The notes beneath the pieces were generated by a model that was given only the letters and a program-made list of their open reading frames with translations, ran no database searches and was not told where the DNA came from. A stretch of 64,000 bases of DNA, taken from Paractinoplanes pyxinae. GTDB lineage: Bacteria > Actinomycetota > Actinomycetes > Mycobacteriales > Micromonosporaceae. Location of the stretch: contig NZ_JAPNTZ010000022.1 of assembly GCF_026626335.1 (NCBI RefSeq), positions 62,001-126,000 of the forward strand, given 5' to 3'. This document shows positions 43,370 through 50,997 of this stretch, piece by piece. The position numbers were made by a program, and so were the translations under genes. Each line of letters begins with the position of its first letter. Position 1 is the stretch's first letter.

Positions 43370-43429
43370 TCTTCCGGCTGTGACGAAGGGATCGCGCCGG
43401 GGAGGCGGCAGGGTGTGGCCTCGGGCCGG

Positions 43430-43444
43430 TAGCGTTTTGCGGTG
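43430..43444 (+). promoter_or_regulatory. Leaderless promoter of the PHP gene
   Basis: TAGCGT (43430-43435) is 6 nt before GTG 43442; no ribosome-binding site. Confidence 0.55.
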
Positions 43445-44296
43445 ACCCGAATCGACCTGCACTGCCACTCCACGGCCAGCGACGGCACGTTCACGCCCGC
43501 CGAGCTGGTCCGGGCCGGTGCGGCGGCCGGGCTCGACGTCATGGCGATCACCGATCACGACACCACCGGCGGCTGGCAGGCGGCGGCGCAGGCCCGGCCC
43601 GACGGGCTGCGGCTGGTGCGCGGGGCCGAGCTGTCGTGCCGCTGGCTGGGGGCCGAGCAGTGGCCGATCGCGCTGCACATGCTGGCCTACCTTTTCGACC
43701 CGGACGAGCCACGCCTCGCCGCCGACCTGGCCCGCATGCGCGTCGACCGGGAGCAGCGGGCCGAGAAGATCGTGGCCAAGCTGGCCGCCGACGGGGTGCC
43801 GATCACCTGGGGCGAGGTGCACGGCTACGCCGCCGGGGGGTCGGTCGGGCGGCCGCACATCGCCCAGGCGCTGATCAGGGCCGGGCTGGTGCGGACGACC
43901 AACGAGGCGTTCGCCTCGAGGTGGCTGGGTGCTCGTTACTTCGTACCGAAATCGGACCTTGACGTTTTCGAAGCCGTGCGAGCGGTTCGGGCCGCGGGTG
44001 GGGTGACCGTTTTCGCCCATCCGCGAGCGACGGTTCGGGGGCGCGTGGTGCCCGACGAGCTGATCATTCAGCTGGCCGACGCGGGGCTGTTCGGGCTCGA
44101 GGCCGATCATGAGGATCACTCACCGGCCGAGCGGGCGCACGTGCGTGAACTCGCCGAGGATCTGGGACTCGTGGTCACCGGGTCGTCCGACTTTCACGGC
44201 ACGCACAAGACGGTGCAGCTCGGCGACTATCTGACCGACCCCGAGGCGTACGAGAAAATCGTCTCGGCCGCGACCGGAGTGCCGGTGCTGGGGTGA
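43442..44296 (+). CDS. PHP-domain phosphoesterase
   Basis: 284 aa. The four PHP metal motifs are clear: DLHCHSTASDG, AITDHDT, FAHPRA and SSDFHGTHK, with Glu in RGAELSC. Closest known type is the YciV/RNase AM group, which acts on 3',5'-bisphosphonucleotides or the 5' ends of RNA. Cytoplasmic. The start is leaderless. Confidence 0.9.
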   Translation: MTRIDLHCHSTASDGTFTPAELVRAGAAAGLDVMAITDHDTTGGWQAAAQARPDGLRLVRGAELSCRWLGAEQWPIALHMLAYLFDPDEPRLAADLARMRVDREQRAEKIVAKLAADGVPITWGEVHGYAAGGSVGRPHIAQALIRAGLVRTTNEAFASRWLGARYFVPKSDLDVFEAVRAVRAAGGVTVFAHPRATVRGRVVPDELIIQLADAGLFGLEADHEDHSPAERAHVRELAEDLGLVVTGSSDFHGTHKTVQLGDYLTDPEAYEKIVSAATGVPVLG

Positions 44297-44336
44297 CGCT
44301 GGACGCATCGAACTGCGTCCGGGCGGGCTCGACCCC

Positions 44337-44351
44337 TAACGTGATCGGGTG
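44337..44351 (+). promoter_or_regulatory. Leaderless promoter of the MarC gene
   Basis: TAACGT (44337-44342) is 6 nt before GTG 44349. Confidence 0.5.
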
Positions 44352-44966
44352 AATCTGAAGCTGCTCGGCGAAGTCTTCGTGACCTTGCTGGTGATCGTCG
44401 ACCCGCCCGGCATGGTGCCGGTGTTCCTGGCGCTGACCGGGACGATGGACGGGCGCGCCCGGATGAAGGCGGGCACCCAGGCGGTGCTGCTCGCGCTCGG
44501 TGTGATCATCGGCTTCGCGGTGGCCGGGCAGACGCTGCTCGACTATCTGCACGTGGAGCTGCCGGCCCTGCAGGGCGCGGGCGGTCTGCTGCTCATCCTG
44601 GTCGCGTTGCAGCTGCTCACGGGCAAAGCCGACGAGCCGTCGGACCAGGGCGGCACCAGCAACGTGGCCCTGGTGCCGATCGGCACGCCGCTGCTGGCCG
44701 GGCCGGGCGCGATCGTGGCGACCATGCTGTTCGTGCGCCGGGCCGAGGGAGCGGACGAATACCTGATCATCGGCGTCGGCATTCTGCTGGTCATGCTGAC
44801 CGTGTGGCTGGTGCTGCGGTTCTCCGGCGGCATCGTGAAGCTGCTGCGCCCGGCCGGCATCGAGGTGCTGACGCGAATCGCCGGCCTGCTGCTGGCGGCC
44901 ATCGCGGTGCAGCTGATCGCGGACGCTATCGATGCTTTCGTCCAGCTGTATCTGGCTCAGGGCTGA
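44349..44966 (+). CDS. MarC-family integral membrane protein
   Basis: 205 aa with six membrane helices. Family signatures: VDPPGMVPVFLALT near the N-terminus and PIGTPLLAGPGAIVATMLF in the middle, the NPxG-like loops of the MarC/UPF0056 fold. Transport function is suspected but not established. Confidence 0.9.
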   Translation: MNLKLLGEVFVTLLVIVDPPGMVPVFLALTGTMDGRARMKAGTQAVLLALGVIIGFAVAGQTLLDYLHVELPALQGAGGLLLILVALQLLTGKADEPSDQGGTSNVALVPIGTPLLAGPGAIVATMLFVRRAEGADEYLIIGVGILLVMLTVWLVLRFSGGIVKLLRPAGIEVLTRIAGLLLAAIAVQLIADAIDAFVQLYLAQG

Positions 44967-44990
44967 CGCGTTTCTGTCGTACCCGGCTGG

Positions 44991-45005
44991 CAGGATTGTC
45001 CTGTG
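44991..45005 (+). promoter_or_regulatory. Probable leaderless promoter of the RecB-like gene
   Basis: CAGGAT (44991-44996) is 6 nt before GTG 45003. Confidence 0.4.
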
Positions 45006-45887
45006 CCCTCCACCAGACCCCCCAGTGTGGTTCCCGAGCAGCTCGGCTTCGCCGGCATGCCCGAGCGGCTCTTCGTGTGCACGCCCAGCAAGCTCGGGGC
45101 GTTCGCCGACTGTCCTCGGCGCTACCGCTACTCATATGTCGACCGGCCGGCTCCGCCCAAGGGTCCGCCGTGGGCACACAACTCGCTGGGCGCGAGCGTC
45201 CACACCGCCCTGAAGAACTGGTATGCGGTGCCGGCCGACAGCCGCGATGAGTCGGCGCTGCCCCGGCTGCTGAAAGCGACTTGGGTACGCGAGGGCTACC
45301 GTGACGTCGACCAGGAGCGCACGACGTACCGGGCGGCCCTGCGCTGGCTCGAGACCTACGTGCACGGCCTCGACCCGGCCGACGAGCCGCTGGGCGTCGA
45401 ACGGGTGGTCGCCACCAAGACGGCGGTGCTGGCCTTCAACGGCCGGGCCGACCGCATCGACGCCCGCCGCGGCCCCGACGGTCCCGAGGCGGTGATCGTC
45501 GACTACAAGACCGGCCGCTCCGGGCTCGACGCCGGCGACGCTCGCGGTTCGCAGGCTCTGGCCCTCTACGCGTACGCGGCCTCGCGCGTCTTCCGCCGTC
45601 CGAGCTACCGCGTCGAGCTGCACCACCTGCCCACCGCGACGGTTGTCTCGCACGAGCACACCGAAGAGTCGCTGGCCCGCCAGGTCCGCCGGGCGGAACA
45701 GACGGCCCGCGACATCATGGCCGCCGAAAAGGCCGTGGCATCCGGCGCCGACCCCGACGCCGAGTTCCCGACCAATCCGGGGGCGCTCTGCTCGTGGTGC
45801 GACTTCCGCAAGTCGTGCCCCACCGGCCAGGACGTCCCGGCCAAAGACCCGTGGACGGCGGTGGAACACCTGACCGCCACCGCCTGA
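45003..45887 (+). CDS. RecB-family (PD-(D/E)XK) exonuclease with Fe-S cysteines
   Basis: 294 aa. Nuclease motifs: SLGASVHTAL (His), GRADRID (Asp), VIVDYKTGRSG (Asp-x-Lys). Cysteines at the N-terminus (FADCPRRYRYS) and C-terminus (CSWCDFRKSC) match the split four-Cys [4Fe-4S] staple of AddB/Cas4-type nucleases. A stand-alone single-strand exonuclease in repair is likely. No CRISPR genes are near, so Cas4 is not implied. Confidence 0.88.
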   Translation: MPSTRPPSVVPEQLGFAGMPERLFVCTPSKLGAFADCPRRYRYSYVDRPAPPKGPPWAHNSLGASVHTALKNWYAVPADSRDESALPRLLKATWVREGYRDVDQERTTYRAALRWLETYVHGLDPADEPLGVERVVATKTAVLAFNGRADRIDARRGPDGPEAVIVDYKTGRSGLDAGDARGSQALALYAYAASRVFRRPSYRVELHHLPTATVVSHEHTEESLARQVRRAEQTARDIMAAEKAVASGADPDAEFPTNPGALCSWCDFRKSCPTGQDVPAKDPWTAVEHLTATA

Positions 45888-46318
45888 GTGCAGACCGGCT
45901 CGGCCTGGCCCGTTGGGCCGCTCGCCGGTCGGCGCCAGCGTGGCCCGGTTCGGCCTGGCCGTTGGGCTCTTCGCCGGCGGGCCCCAGTGTGGCCTGGTTC
46001 GGGCTGGCCTGTTGGGCTCTTCGCCGGTCAGCGCCAGCGTGGCCCGGTTCGGTCTGCCCGCTGGGCTGGTCGGCTCGGCTCGGGCAGTTGGGCTGCCCGG
46101 TGTCGGCGTGCTCGGGTGGGCCAGCTGTCCGTGACGCCAGCGCGGGCCAGGGCGGCTCGGCTGGCCCGCTGGGCTGGTCGGCTCGGCTGGGGCAGTTCAG
46201 CTGGTCGGCTCGCGTAGATGGGCTGCCCGATGTCGGCGTGCTCGGGTGGGCTAGCTGTGGGTGGCGCCGGCGCAGGCCAGGCGGCTTGGCGCATCGGTGG
46301 GGTGCGGTATCGGGTGGG
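45888..46318. repeat. Decayed tandem-repeat region downstream of the MpaB gene
   Basis: No gene is supported. Three about 50-bp units run head to tail (45912-45960, 45961-46010, 46011-46060; core GTTGGGCTCTTCGCCGG). Then two about 110-125-bp units (46061-46168 and 46169 to about 46290) each end in a diverged copy of the last 40-60 bases of the MpaB gene (AGCTGT, GGCGCGGGCCAGG, CGGCTTGGCGCAT). Open frames through this region are repeat artefacts. Confidence 0.7.
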
Positions 46319-47179
46319 CTAGCTGTCGGTGACTCCGGCGCGGGCCAGGGCGGCCTGGCGCATGGGGGCGGTGCGGTACTTGCGAGGCAGGGTGTTGAGC
46401 ACTGTGGCCAGCAGCAGGCGGATGCCACGGACTGATAGGTCGGCGGTTACGTCGGTGGTGGGCCAGCCGAGGCCGCCGTAGAGGCGCCGGGCCCAGGGCG
46501 GCAGCAGGCCGATCGCGGTGCTGGCGACGCCGAGGTACGCCCATCGGGCCGGGCCCAGTGTGAGGCTCAGCCGTAGGGCACGGTTGCCGAAAAAGTCGGG
46601 CACCGGGGGCACGGTGAGGAAGGCGGCCGTCTCGGCGCCGTCGCGGGTGAGGGTCAGCTCGGGGCGCATGGCCTCGTAGTAGGCCTCGACCTCGGCGGCC
46701 GTGGCGGGCACCGTCGACGGGTCCAGGCCGACCAGCTCGGCCGCTCGGAGCTGCTCGGTGTAGTACTGGTCGACCTCGTCGGGGGTCAGCTTCAGCCCGG
46801 CCCGGGTCGCGGTGGTGAGGAACGACTCGACCTCGGCCACGTGCACCCAGCGCAGCAGGTCCGGCTCGTCGATGCGGAACGTCTCGCCCGTGCGCGGGTC
46901 GGTGGCGGTCATGCGCGAATGCAGCCGGCGCAGGCGGCTCGAGGCCCGCTCGACCTCTTCGGTGGTGCCGTAGATGACCGTGCCCACGTAGTCCGAGGTC
47001 CTGTTGAGGCGGCCCCACGGGTCGGCCCGGAATCCCGAGTTCTGCGCGACGCCGGCCACGGCCCTGGGGTGCAGCGCCTGCAGGTAGAGCGAGCGCAGGC
47101 CGCCGAGCAGGAGGATCGGTTCGCTGTGCAGCTTCCAGGTGACCGAATCCGGCCCGAACAACCCGACGTCGACGCTCAT
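46319..47179 (-). CDS. Oxygenase MpaB-family protein (DUF2236)
   Basis: 286 aa from ATG 47179. The family pattern is clear: ILLLGGLRSLYLQALHPRAVAGV, the RLNRTSDYVGTVIYGT segment and the His in LRWVHVAEVESFL. MpaB-type and latex-clearing proteins bind haem b through conserved His/Arg residues and oxidise isoprenoid chains; that activity is inferred from family only. A -10-like CACTGT lies 7 nt before ATG. The last coding bases have been copied into the repeat array downstream. Confidence 0.83.
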   Translation of the reverse strand: MSVDVGLFGPDSVTWKLHSEPILLLGGLRSLYLQALHPRAVAGVAQNSGFRADPWGRLNRTSDYVGTVIYGTTEEVERASSRLRRLHSRMTATDPRTGETFRIDEPDLLRWVHVAEVESFLTTATRAGLKLTPDEVDQYYTEQLRAAELVGLDPSTVPATAAEVEAYYEAMRPELTLTRDGAETAAFLTVPPVPDFFGNRALRLSLTLGPARWAYLGVASTAIGLLPPWARRLYGGLGWPTTDVTADLSVRGIRLLLATVLNTLPRKYRTAPMRQAALARAGVTDS

Positions 47180-47192
47180 GCCTTCCACAGTG
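47177..47192 (-). promoter_or_regulatory. Possible leaderless promoter of the MpaB gene
   Basis: On the minus strand CACTGT (47192-47187) is 7 nt before ATG. The intervening GGAAGG could alternatively serve as a ribosome-binding site. Confidence 0.3.
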
Positions 47193-47330
47193 CCACGCCC
47201 GGCGCCCAAAGTTGAACTCGTTCAGTTTATTTTCGGCCCGCTCGCAGTCGCGAGTCGGATGCACCTCCGCCAAACGACCGCGGCGCGGCGGGCGGCGCTG
47301 GGGTGTCGGCGGCTCTGGGTGCTGGGCGGG

Positions 47331-47762
47331 TCAGGCGGAGTCGGTGGCTCGGCGGGCCTGGCACGCGGGACAGAGGCCCCAGAAGGTCACCTCGGCCTCG
47401 TCCAGTTCGAAGCCGTGTGACGTGGCCGGGGTCAGGCAGGGGCGGTCGCCGACCGTGCAGTCGACGTCGGCTATCTCGCCGCAGCCGCGGCAGACGATGT
47501 GGTGGTGGTTGTCGCCCACGCGGGCCTCGTAGCGGGCGGGGCTGCCGGCCGGTTCCAGGCGGCGGGCCAGGCCGGCGCGGGACAGGGCGCCCAGCACGTC
47601 GTACACGGCCTGGGTCGAGACCGAGTCGAGGCGGGTGCGGGCCCGGCGGGCGATTTCGTCGACCTCGAGGTGGCCGCCCTCGGTGAGGATGTCGAGCACG
47701 GCGAGGCGCGGCTTGGTGACCCGCAGGCCGTGCTCGCGCAGCAAGTTTTCGCCGGTGGACAT
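47331..47762 (-). CDS. Fur-family metal/peroxide-responsive repressor
   Basis: 143 aa. Winged helix (LREHGLRVTKPRLAVLDIL, VSTQAVYDVLGALSRAGL), the metal/peroxide-sensing His cluster GDNHHHIVCRGCG and the C-terminal CPAC giving a Cys4 structural zinc site. This looks like FurA/CatR or Zur-like regulators. No katG or metal transporter is adjacent, so the regulon is unknown. The start region has ATTGCTCAAT, a near-palindrome that may be autoregulatory. Confidence 0.88.
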   Translation of the reverse strand: MSTGENLLREHGLRVTKPRLAVLDILTEGGHLEVDEIARRARTRLDSVSTQAVYDVLGALSRAGLARRLEPAGSPARYEARVGDNHHHIVCRGCGEIADVDCTVGDRPCLTPATSHGFELDEAEVTFWGLCPACQARRATDSA

Positions 47763-47955
47763 TGCTCAATGACAACACGGTTCGTCCGAAACCCCAACCG
47801 CTTGATCGTCTGAGAGGCTGGTCGGACGCCAGTTGGTCAAGATCGGCCAAAGCGGTGAACCGGGACCGGCCGGCAGGCGTACGCGGAGGCAGGGCAATGC
47901 TTGCGTCGTCAGATACTTCTAAGCTGGCGGCTTGACCTGATCATGAGGAGGCGTC

Positions 47956-48432
47956 GTGTTCGACCAGATCAACGGCCTGCCGGTGCACGCGCTCGTGCTG
48001 CACGCGGCGGTCGTTTTCGTCCCGTTGCTCGCGCTGGGGGCGGTGGTCTACGCGCTGGTGCCCCGCTGGCGGCCCCGGATGGGCTGGGCGCTCGGCCTGC
48101 TGGCGATCATCGCGCCGGTGACCGCCTTCGTGACGATGGCCTCGGGCACGAAGCTCTACAACCGCCTGCTCGACCAGGGGATGAGCGGCCCCGGCAAGGA
48201 GATTCTCGACGACCACATGGGCTTCGGCACGCTGACGGCCTGGTTCACGCTCGCGCTGGGCGTGGTGAGCCTCGTGATGGTGGCCCTGACGTGGCGACGT
48301 GGCAGCACCCGCCTCCCCCTCCCGGGCGAACTCGGCGGCGCCGTGGCGTTGATCGTCCTGGCCGCGGTCTCGGGCTACTTCGTCTTCAAGACCGGCGACT
48401 CCGGCGCCACCGCCGTGTGGGGCACCTACTGA
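47956..48432 (+). CDS. DUF2231-like four-helix membrane protein
   Basis: 158 aa. Opening FDQINGLPVHALVLHAAVVFVP with paired His, then four membrane helices (about 12-34, 42-62, 90-110, 125-145). The pattern matches DUF2231 membrane proteins with possible haem- or metal-binding His residues; function unknown. GTG start with AGGAGG 4-5 nt upstream. Confidence 0.8.
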   Translation: MFDQINGLPVHALVLHAAVVFVPLLALGAVVYALVPRWRPRMGWALGLLAIIAPVTAFVTMASGTKLYNRLLDQGMSGPGKEILDDHMGFGTLTAWFTLALGVVSLVMVALTWRRGSTRLPLPGELGGAVALIVLAAVSGYFVFKTGDSGATAVWGTY

Positions 48433-48446
48433 ACCCCGGACCAAAC

Positions 48447-48480
48447 GAACGCCCCGGAGTGCTGCCACTCCGGGGCGTTC
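48447..48480. terminator. Bidirectional terminator
   Basis: A perfect 15-bp stem GAACGCCCCGGAGTG / CACTCCGGGGCGTTC with loop CTGC lies between the convergent membrane-protein genes. It is the longest perfect hairpin noted in the window. Confidence 0.85.
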
Positions 48481-48496
48481 GCCGTTGAAGCGCCGG

Positions 48497-48820
48497 TCAG
48501 AAGAGGAGGCGGACGCACAGCAGGCACATCAGGATCAGGGCGATGGCGCCGGCCACCAGGCCTACGCCGTAGGTGACCGTGCGGGCCGAGCCCTCGGAGT
48601 CGTCGAGGTCGTCCATGTCTTGCGGGGGCAGGCTGCGCGGCGGGGGCGGGGTGGCGATCGTGGGGGGACGCCAGTTGGCCGACGGGGGTGGGGTGCGTGG
48701 CGGTCCGGGGTACGTGGGACCGGGCGGCGGGCCAGGCTCCGGCTCCCCGGCGGGCCCGGCGGAGTGAGGATCCGGTCGCTGCCAGTACGCGTCGTCCGGG
48801 ACGCCGGTGGGGGTGGTCAC
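48497..48820 (-). CDS. Small Pro-rich tail-anchored membrane protein
   Basis: 107 aa from GTG 48820. Residues 1-70 are Pro-rich (GPPPGPTYPGPPRTPPPS), then an acidic patch (DMDDLDDSEGS) and a single C-terminal helix (VGLVAGAIALILMCLLCVRLLF). No family recognised. TACCGT lies 8 nt upstream of the GTG. A longer frame to 49072 is antisense to the next gene and not supported. Confidence 0.6.
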   Translation of the reverse strand: MTTPTGVPDDAYWQRPDPHSAGPAGEPEPGPPPGPTYPGPPRTPPPSANWRPPTIATPPPPRSLPPQDMDDLDDSEGSARTVTYGVGLVAGAIALILMCLLCVRLLF

Positions 48821-48834
48821 GTTCACCGACGGTA
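48818..48834 (-). promoter_or_regulatory. Probable leaderless promoter
   Basis: On the minus strand TACCGT (48834-48829) is 8 nt before GTG 48820. Confidence 0.35.
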
Positions 48835-48871
48835 CAGCCGCAGGGGGAAGACTTGGGCAGCGGCGCGGGCC

Positions 48872-48887
48872 TACCCTCGTAGGCGTG
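48872..48887 (+). promoter_or_regulatory. Leaderless promoter of the small acidic protein
   Basis: TACCCT (48872-48877) is 7 nt before GTG 48885. It is divergent from the promoter at 48818-48834. Confidence 0.45.
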
Positions 48888-49061
48888 GACATCCTGGATG
48901 AGCCCGAGCGCGACAGCGACGCCGAGCGCGAGGTCGACTTCGAATCGGAAGAGGCGGCCGTCCTGCCCGACCAGACCCGCGACGACACCGAGCGGGGCTG
49001 GGGCGAGCGGTCGTACGACAATGACGACCGCCTGCTGGAGGACCGCCCGCCGCACTGGTGA
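48885..49061 (+). CDS. Small acidic protein, 58 aa
   Basis: Begins MDILDEPERDSDAEREVDF and ends RLLEDRPPHW; very rich in Asp, Glu and Arg, without hydrophobic segments. Family not recognised with certainty; it recalls short actinobacterial hypotheticals. Support comes from the leaderless -10 spacing and codon use typical of this genome. Confidence 0.6.
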   Translation: MDILDEPERDSDAEREVDFESEEAAVLPDQTRDDTERGWGERSYDNDDRLLEDRPPHW

Positions 49062-49088
49062 GCGCCGGTCATGACCGCGGCCCTGCGC

Positions 49089-49616
49089 TCAGCCGGGGCG
49101 GATCAGCACGGTGAAGCTCTGGCCGGGAGCGGCGACGGCGCGTTGAGCCTCGGTGGGGGAGAGCGCCAGCAACAGACCGCCGGCCGTCGGGTCGTCGGGC
49201 GAGGTCACCTGCAGGACCAGGGCCGACTGGGCCACCGGCTCGGTGCTGCCGTCGGCGTCGTCGAGGCGTAGCAGGTCGACCCGGTTGCCCGGCTCGACCA
49301 GGGCCAGAGCGGCCGGATCGGACAGGCGGACGGGAACGCCCATGCTGCCGCTGGGGATCGATGGGGACGCCGCCGGAGCCGAAGGGGCTGCGGCGGGGAC
49401 CGTGTAGGCCGGCGGGTCGCACGTCGGTGGGGGCGACCACGACACCAGAGCGGCGGCCCCCAGCAGGATCGCGACTACTGCGAGGCGTAGCAGCAGGCCG
49501 CGGGCCGGTGGGCGCCAGCGCACGGGATCGAGACGACCGTCGCCGCCGTCGCGGCTCGGCGATCCCGGCGCCGGGGGCAGGGCCGAGCCCAGCCGGGCCG
49601 AGCTGGATCTGCCCAT
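49089..49616 (-). CDS. SAF-domain protein, CpaB/RcpC-like
   Basis: 175 aa. A short basic N-terminus, one membrane helix (LLLRLAVVAILLGAAALVSW), a Pro/Ala-rich linker and a SAF-like domain (about 100-175; GVPVRLSDPAALALVEPGNRVDLL, AVAAPGQSFTVLIRPG). CpaB/RcpC proteins belong to Flp/Tad pilus assembly, but no other tad gene is present. The start is chosen as ATG 49616 with GGAAGGGGCAGG upstream. Confidence 0.75.
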   Translation of the reverse strand: MGRSSSARLGSALPPAPGSPSRDGGDGRLDPVRWRPPARGLLLRLAVVAILLGAAALVSWSPPPTCDPPAYTVPAAAPSAPAASPSIPSGSMGVPVRLSDPAALALVEPGNRVDLLRLDDADGSTEPVAQSALVLQVTSPDDPTAGGLLLALSPTEAQRAVAAPGQSFTVLIRPG

Positions 49617-49701
49617 GGTCCTGCCCCTTCCGCTCTGGCGTCGCGGTCTGGCGGCGCCGGACGAGACGCTAGGCGTTCGGCGAGGTCGCCCGCCGGAGCC
49701 C

Positions 49702-49727
49702 TGTGGATAGAGCGGAAATGTGGATAA
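49702..49727 (-). other. Two DnaA-box-like nonamers
   Basis: TGTGGATAG (49702-49710) and TGTGGATAA (49719-49727) are in direct orientation, 17 bp apart; as reverse complements they read CTATCCACA and TTATCCACA. They lie upstream of the SAF-domain gene. Confidence 0.4.
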
Positions 49728-49782
49728 CCGCGTCGCACGCCCGCGATCTGCTAGGGGAGGCGGCGCGGGCTGAAGCACGACA

Positions 49783-49813
49783 AACCGCGCCGGGCCGGTG
49801 GCCGGGCGCGGTT
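49783..49813 (-). terminator. Terminator of the second fmdB-type gene
   Basis: A 9-bp stem AACCGCGCC / GGCGCGGTT with an inner GGCC/GGCC pairing, 12 nt after the stop and followed on the minus strand by TTTGTC. Confidence 0.6.
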
Positions 49814-49824
49814 CGTGGGGTGGG

Positions 49825-50187
49825 TCAGGAGGCGGAGGTGGCCTTCGCGCTGCTTCCCGAGCTCGAGGACGACGACGTGGACGTAGACGTCGAAGTCGAC
49901 GACGAGGAAGACGAGGTCGAGGACGACTCGCTGGATGAAGAGGACGTCGACGTCGCGTCGCTCTTCTTGGCGGTCTCGTTGCTTCCGGACTTTTCGGCGC
50001 TCACGTTGCCGGAGCGGGAGTCGTTCCGGTAGAAGCCCGAGCCCTTGAAGACGATGCCGACCGAGTTGAAGACCTTGCGGAGCTTGCCGGCGCAATTCGG
50101 GCACTCGGTGAGCGCCGGGTCGGAGAACGACTGCACGGCTTCGAGCTGGTGTCCGCACTCGGTGCAGGCGTACTGGTAGGTAGGCAC
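49825..50187 (-). CDS. FmdB-family zinc-ribbon protein with poly-Ser tail
   Basis: 120 aa. The zinc ribbon is complete (MPTYQYACTECGH, LTECPNCAGKLRKVF) and FKGSGFYRND follows, as in the family. Residues about 65-120 are an extreme low-complexity tail of Ser with Thr, Glu and Ala. GTG 50187 has GGAGGAG close upstream. The neighbours (SAF protein, 5-FTHF cyclo-ligase, galU) match the arrangement seen in other actinomycetes. Function unknown. Confidence 0.87.
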   Translation of the reverse strand: MPTYQYACTECGHQLEAVQSFSDPALTECPNCAGKLRKVFNSVGIVFKGSGFYRNDSRSGNVSAEKSGSNETAKKSDATSTSSSSSESSSTSSSSSSTSTSTSTSSSSSSGSSAKATSAS

Positions 50188-50306
50188 GGCTCCTCCGGAT
50201 TCGTCGGCTGCTGGCACTCGCCAACTCCGAGTGCCAATGTTGCGCCATCGGAGGTCATTTCGTCCACTCGGCCCGGCGTCTGAGCGCTCACACCCGTCGG
50301 CGGGAA

Positions 50307-50915
50307 TCAGCGGGCGGCAAAAACGGTCAGGCCGCCGCCGGGGGTGATTACCGCATGGACCGGGCGGTCGTGCGGCTCGGCCGGCACCGCGTCGACCAGT
50401 TCGCCGTCGTGCAGCAGCGCCACCACCAGCGGTCCTCCTGATTCCGGCAGTCGCGCCAGCGCCCGGTCGTACGAGCCACCCCCGCGGCCGAGGCGGAGGC
50501 CGCGCCGATCGACCGCGAGAGCCGGCACGAGAACGACGTCGGCCGTGGCGACCGCCGACACGCCCAGCCGAGGTCCGGCGGGTTCCAGCAGGCCACGGGG
50601 CCCGGCGGCCAGCTCCGAGGAGTAGTCGGCCCACTCCAGGTCGCCGTCCGGGAGCAGCACCGGCAGCAGTACCCGCGCCTGTGCGGCCAGCGCCGCCAGC
50701 AGCGACGAGCCGCCCGGTTCGGAGCCGATCGGGACGTACGACGCCACCACGGCCGCCCCCTCCCGGCGTACGAGGGAAAGGGTTTGACCCTGAATCTGTG
50801 CGGCGGCCGCCGCTAGCTCGTTGGACGAGAGAGAGCGACGGGAAGTGAGGAGCCGATTGCGGAGTGCGATCTTGGCGGACCGAGATTCTTCCGCTTCACC
50901 GGTTAAATCGGACAT
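50307..50915 (-). CDS. 5-formyltetrahydrofolate cyclo-ligase
   Basis: 202 aa. It converts 5-formyl-THF to 5,10-methenyl-THF with ATP. Motifs: AKIALRNRLLTSRRSLS (N-terminal Lys/Arg for ATP phosphates), VVASYVPIGSEPGGSSLL and the ATP/Mg loop LGRGGGSYDRAL. ATG 50915 has AAGGGGGG upstream. It is divergent from the diguanylate cyclase gene. Confidence 0.9.
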   Translation of the reverse strand: MSDLTGEAEESRSAKIALRNRLLTSRRSLSSNELAAAAAQIQGQTLSLVRREGAAVVASYVPIGSEPGGSSLLAALAAQARVLLPVLLPDGDLEWADYSSELAAGPRGLLEPAGPRLGVSAVATADVVLVPALAVDRRGLRLGRGGGSYDRALARLPESGGPLVVALLHDGELVDAVPAEPHDRPVHAVITPGGGLTVFAAR

Positions 50916-50997
50916 GGAACACCCCCCTTGTGAAAAGCGGCAAACGGTGCACACTATGTCAGCATCGCTCCGAAATGGGCCACCACCGGGAGGATGC

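Noticed and set aside
45003-45887. Cas4 of a CRISPR system
   Set aside because: The nuclease has Cas4-like cysteines, but there are no repeats, cas1 or cas2; stand-alone RecB-type nucleases are common in actinobacteria.
45888-46435. Several open frames on both strands in the repeat region
   Set aside because: They are products of the tandem repeats, have no ribosome-binding sites and change frame between units.
49089-49616. Flp/Tad pilus locus
   Set aside because: Only one SAF/CpaB-like gene is present and no tadA, tadB or pilin gene is near.
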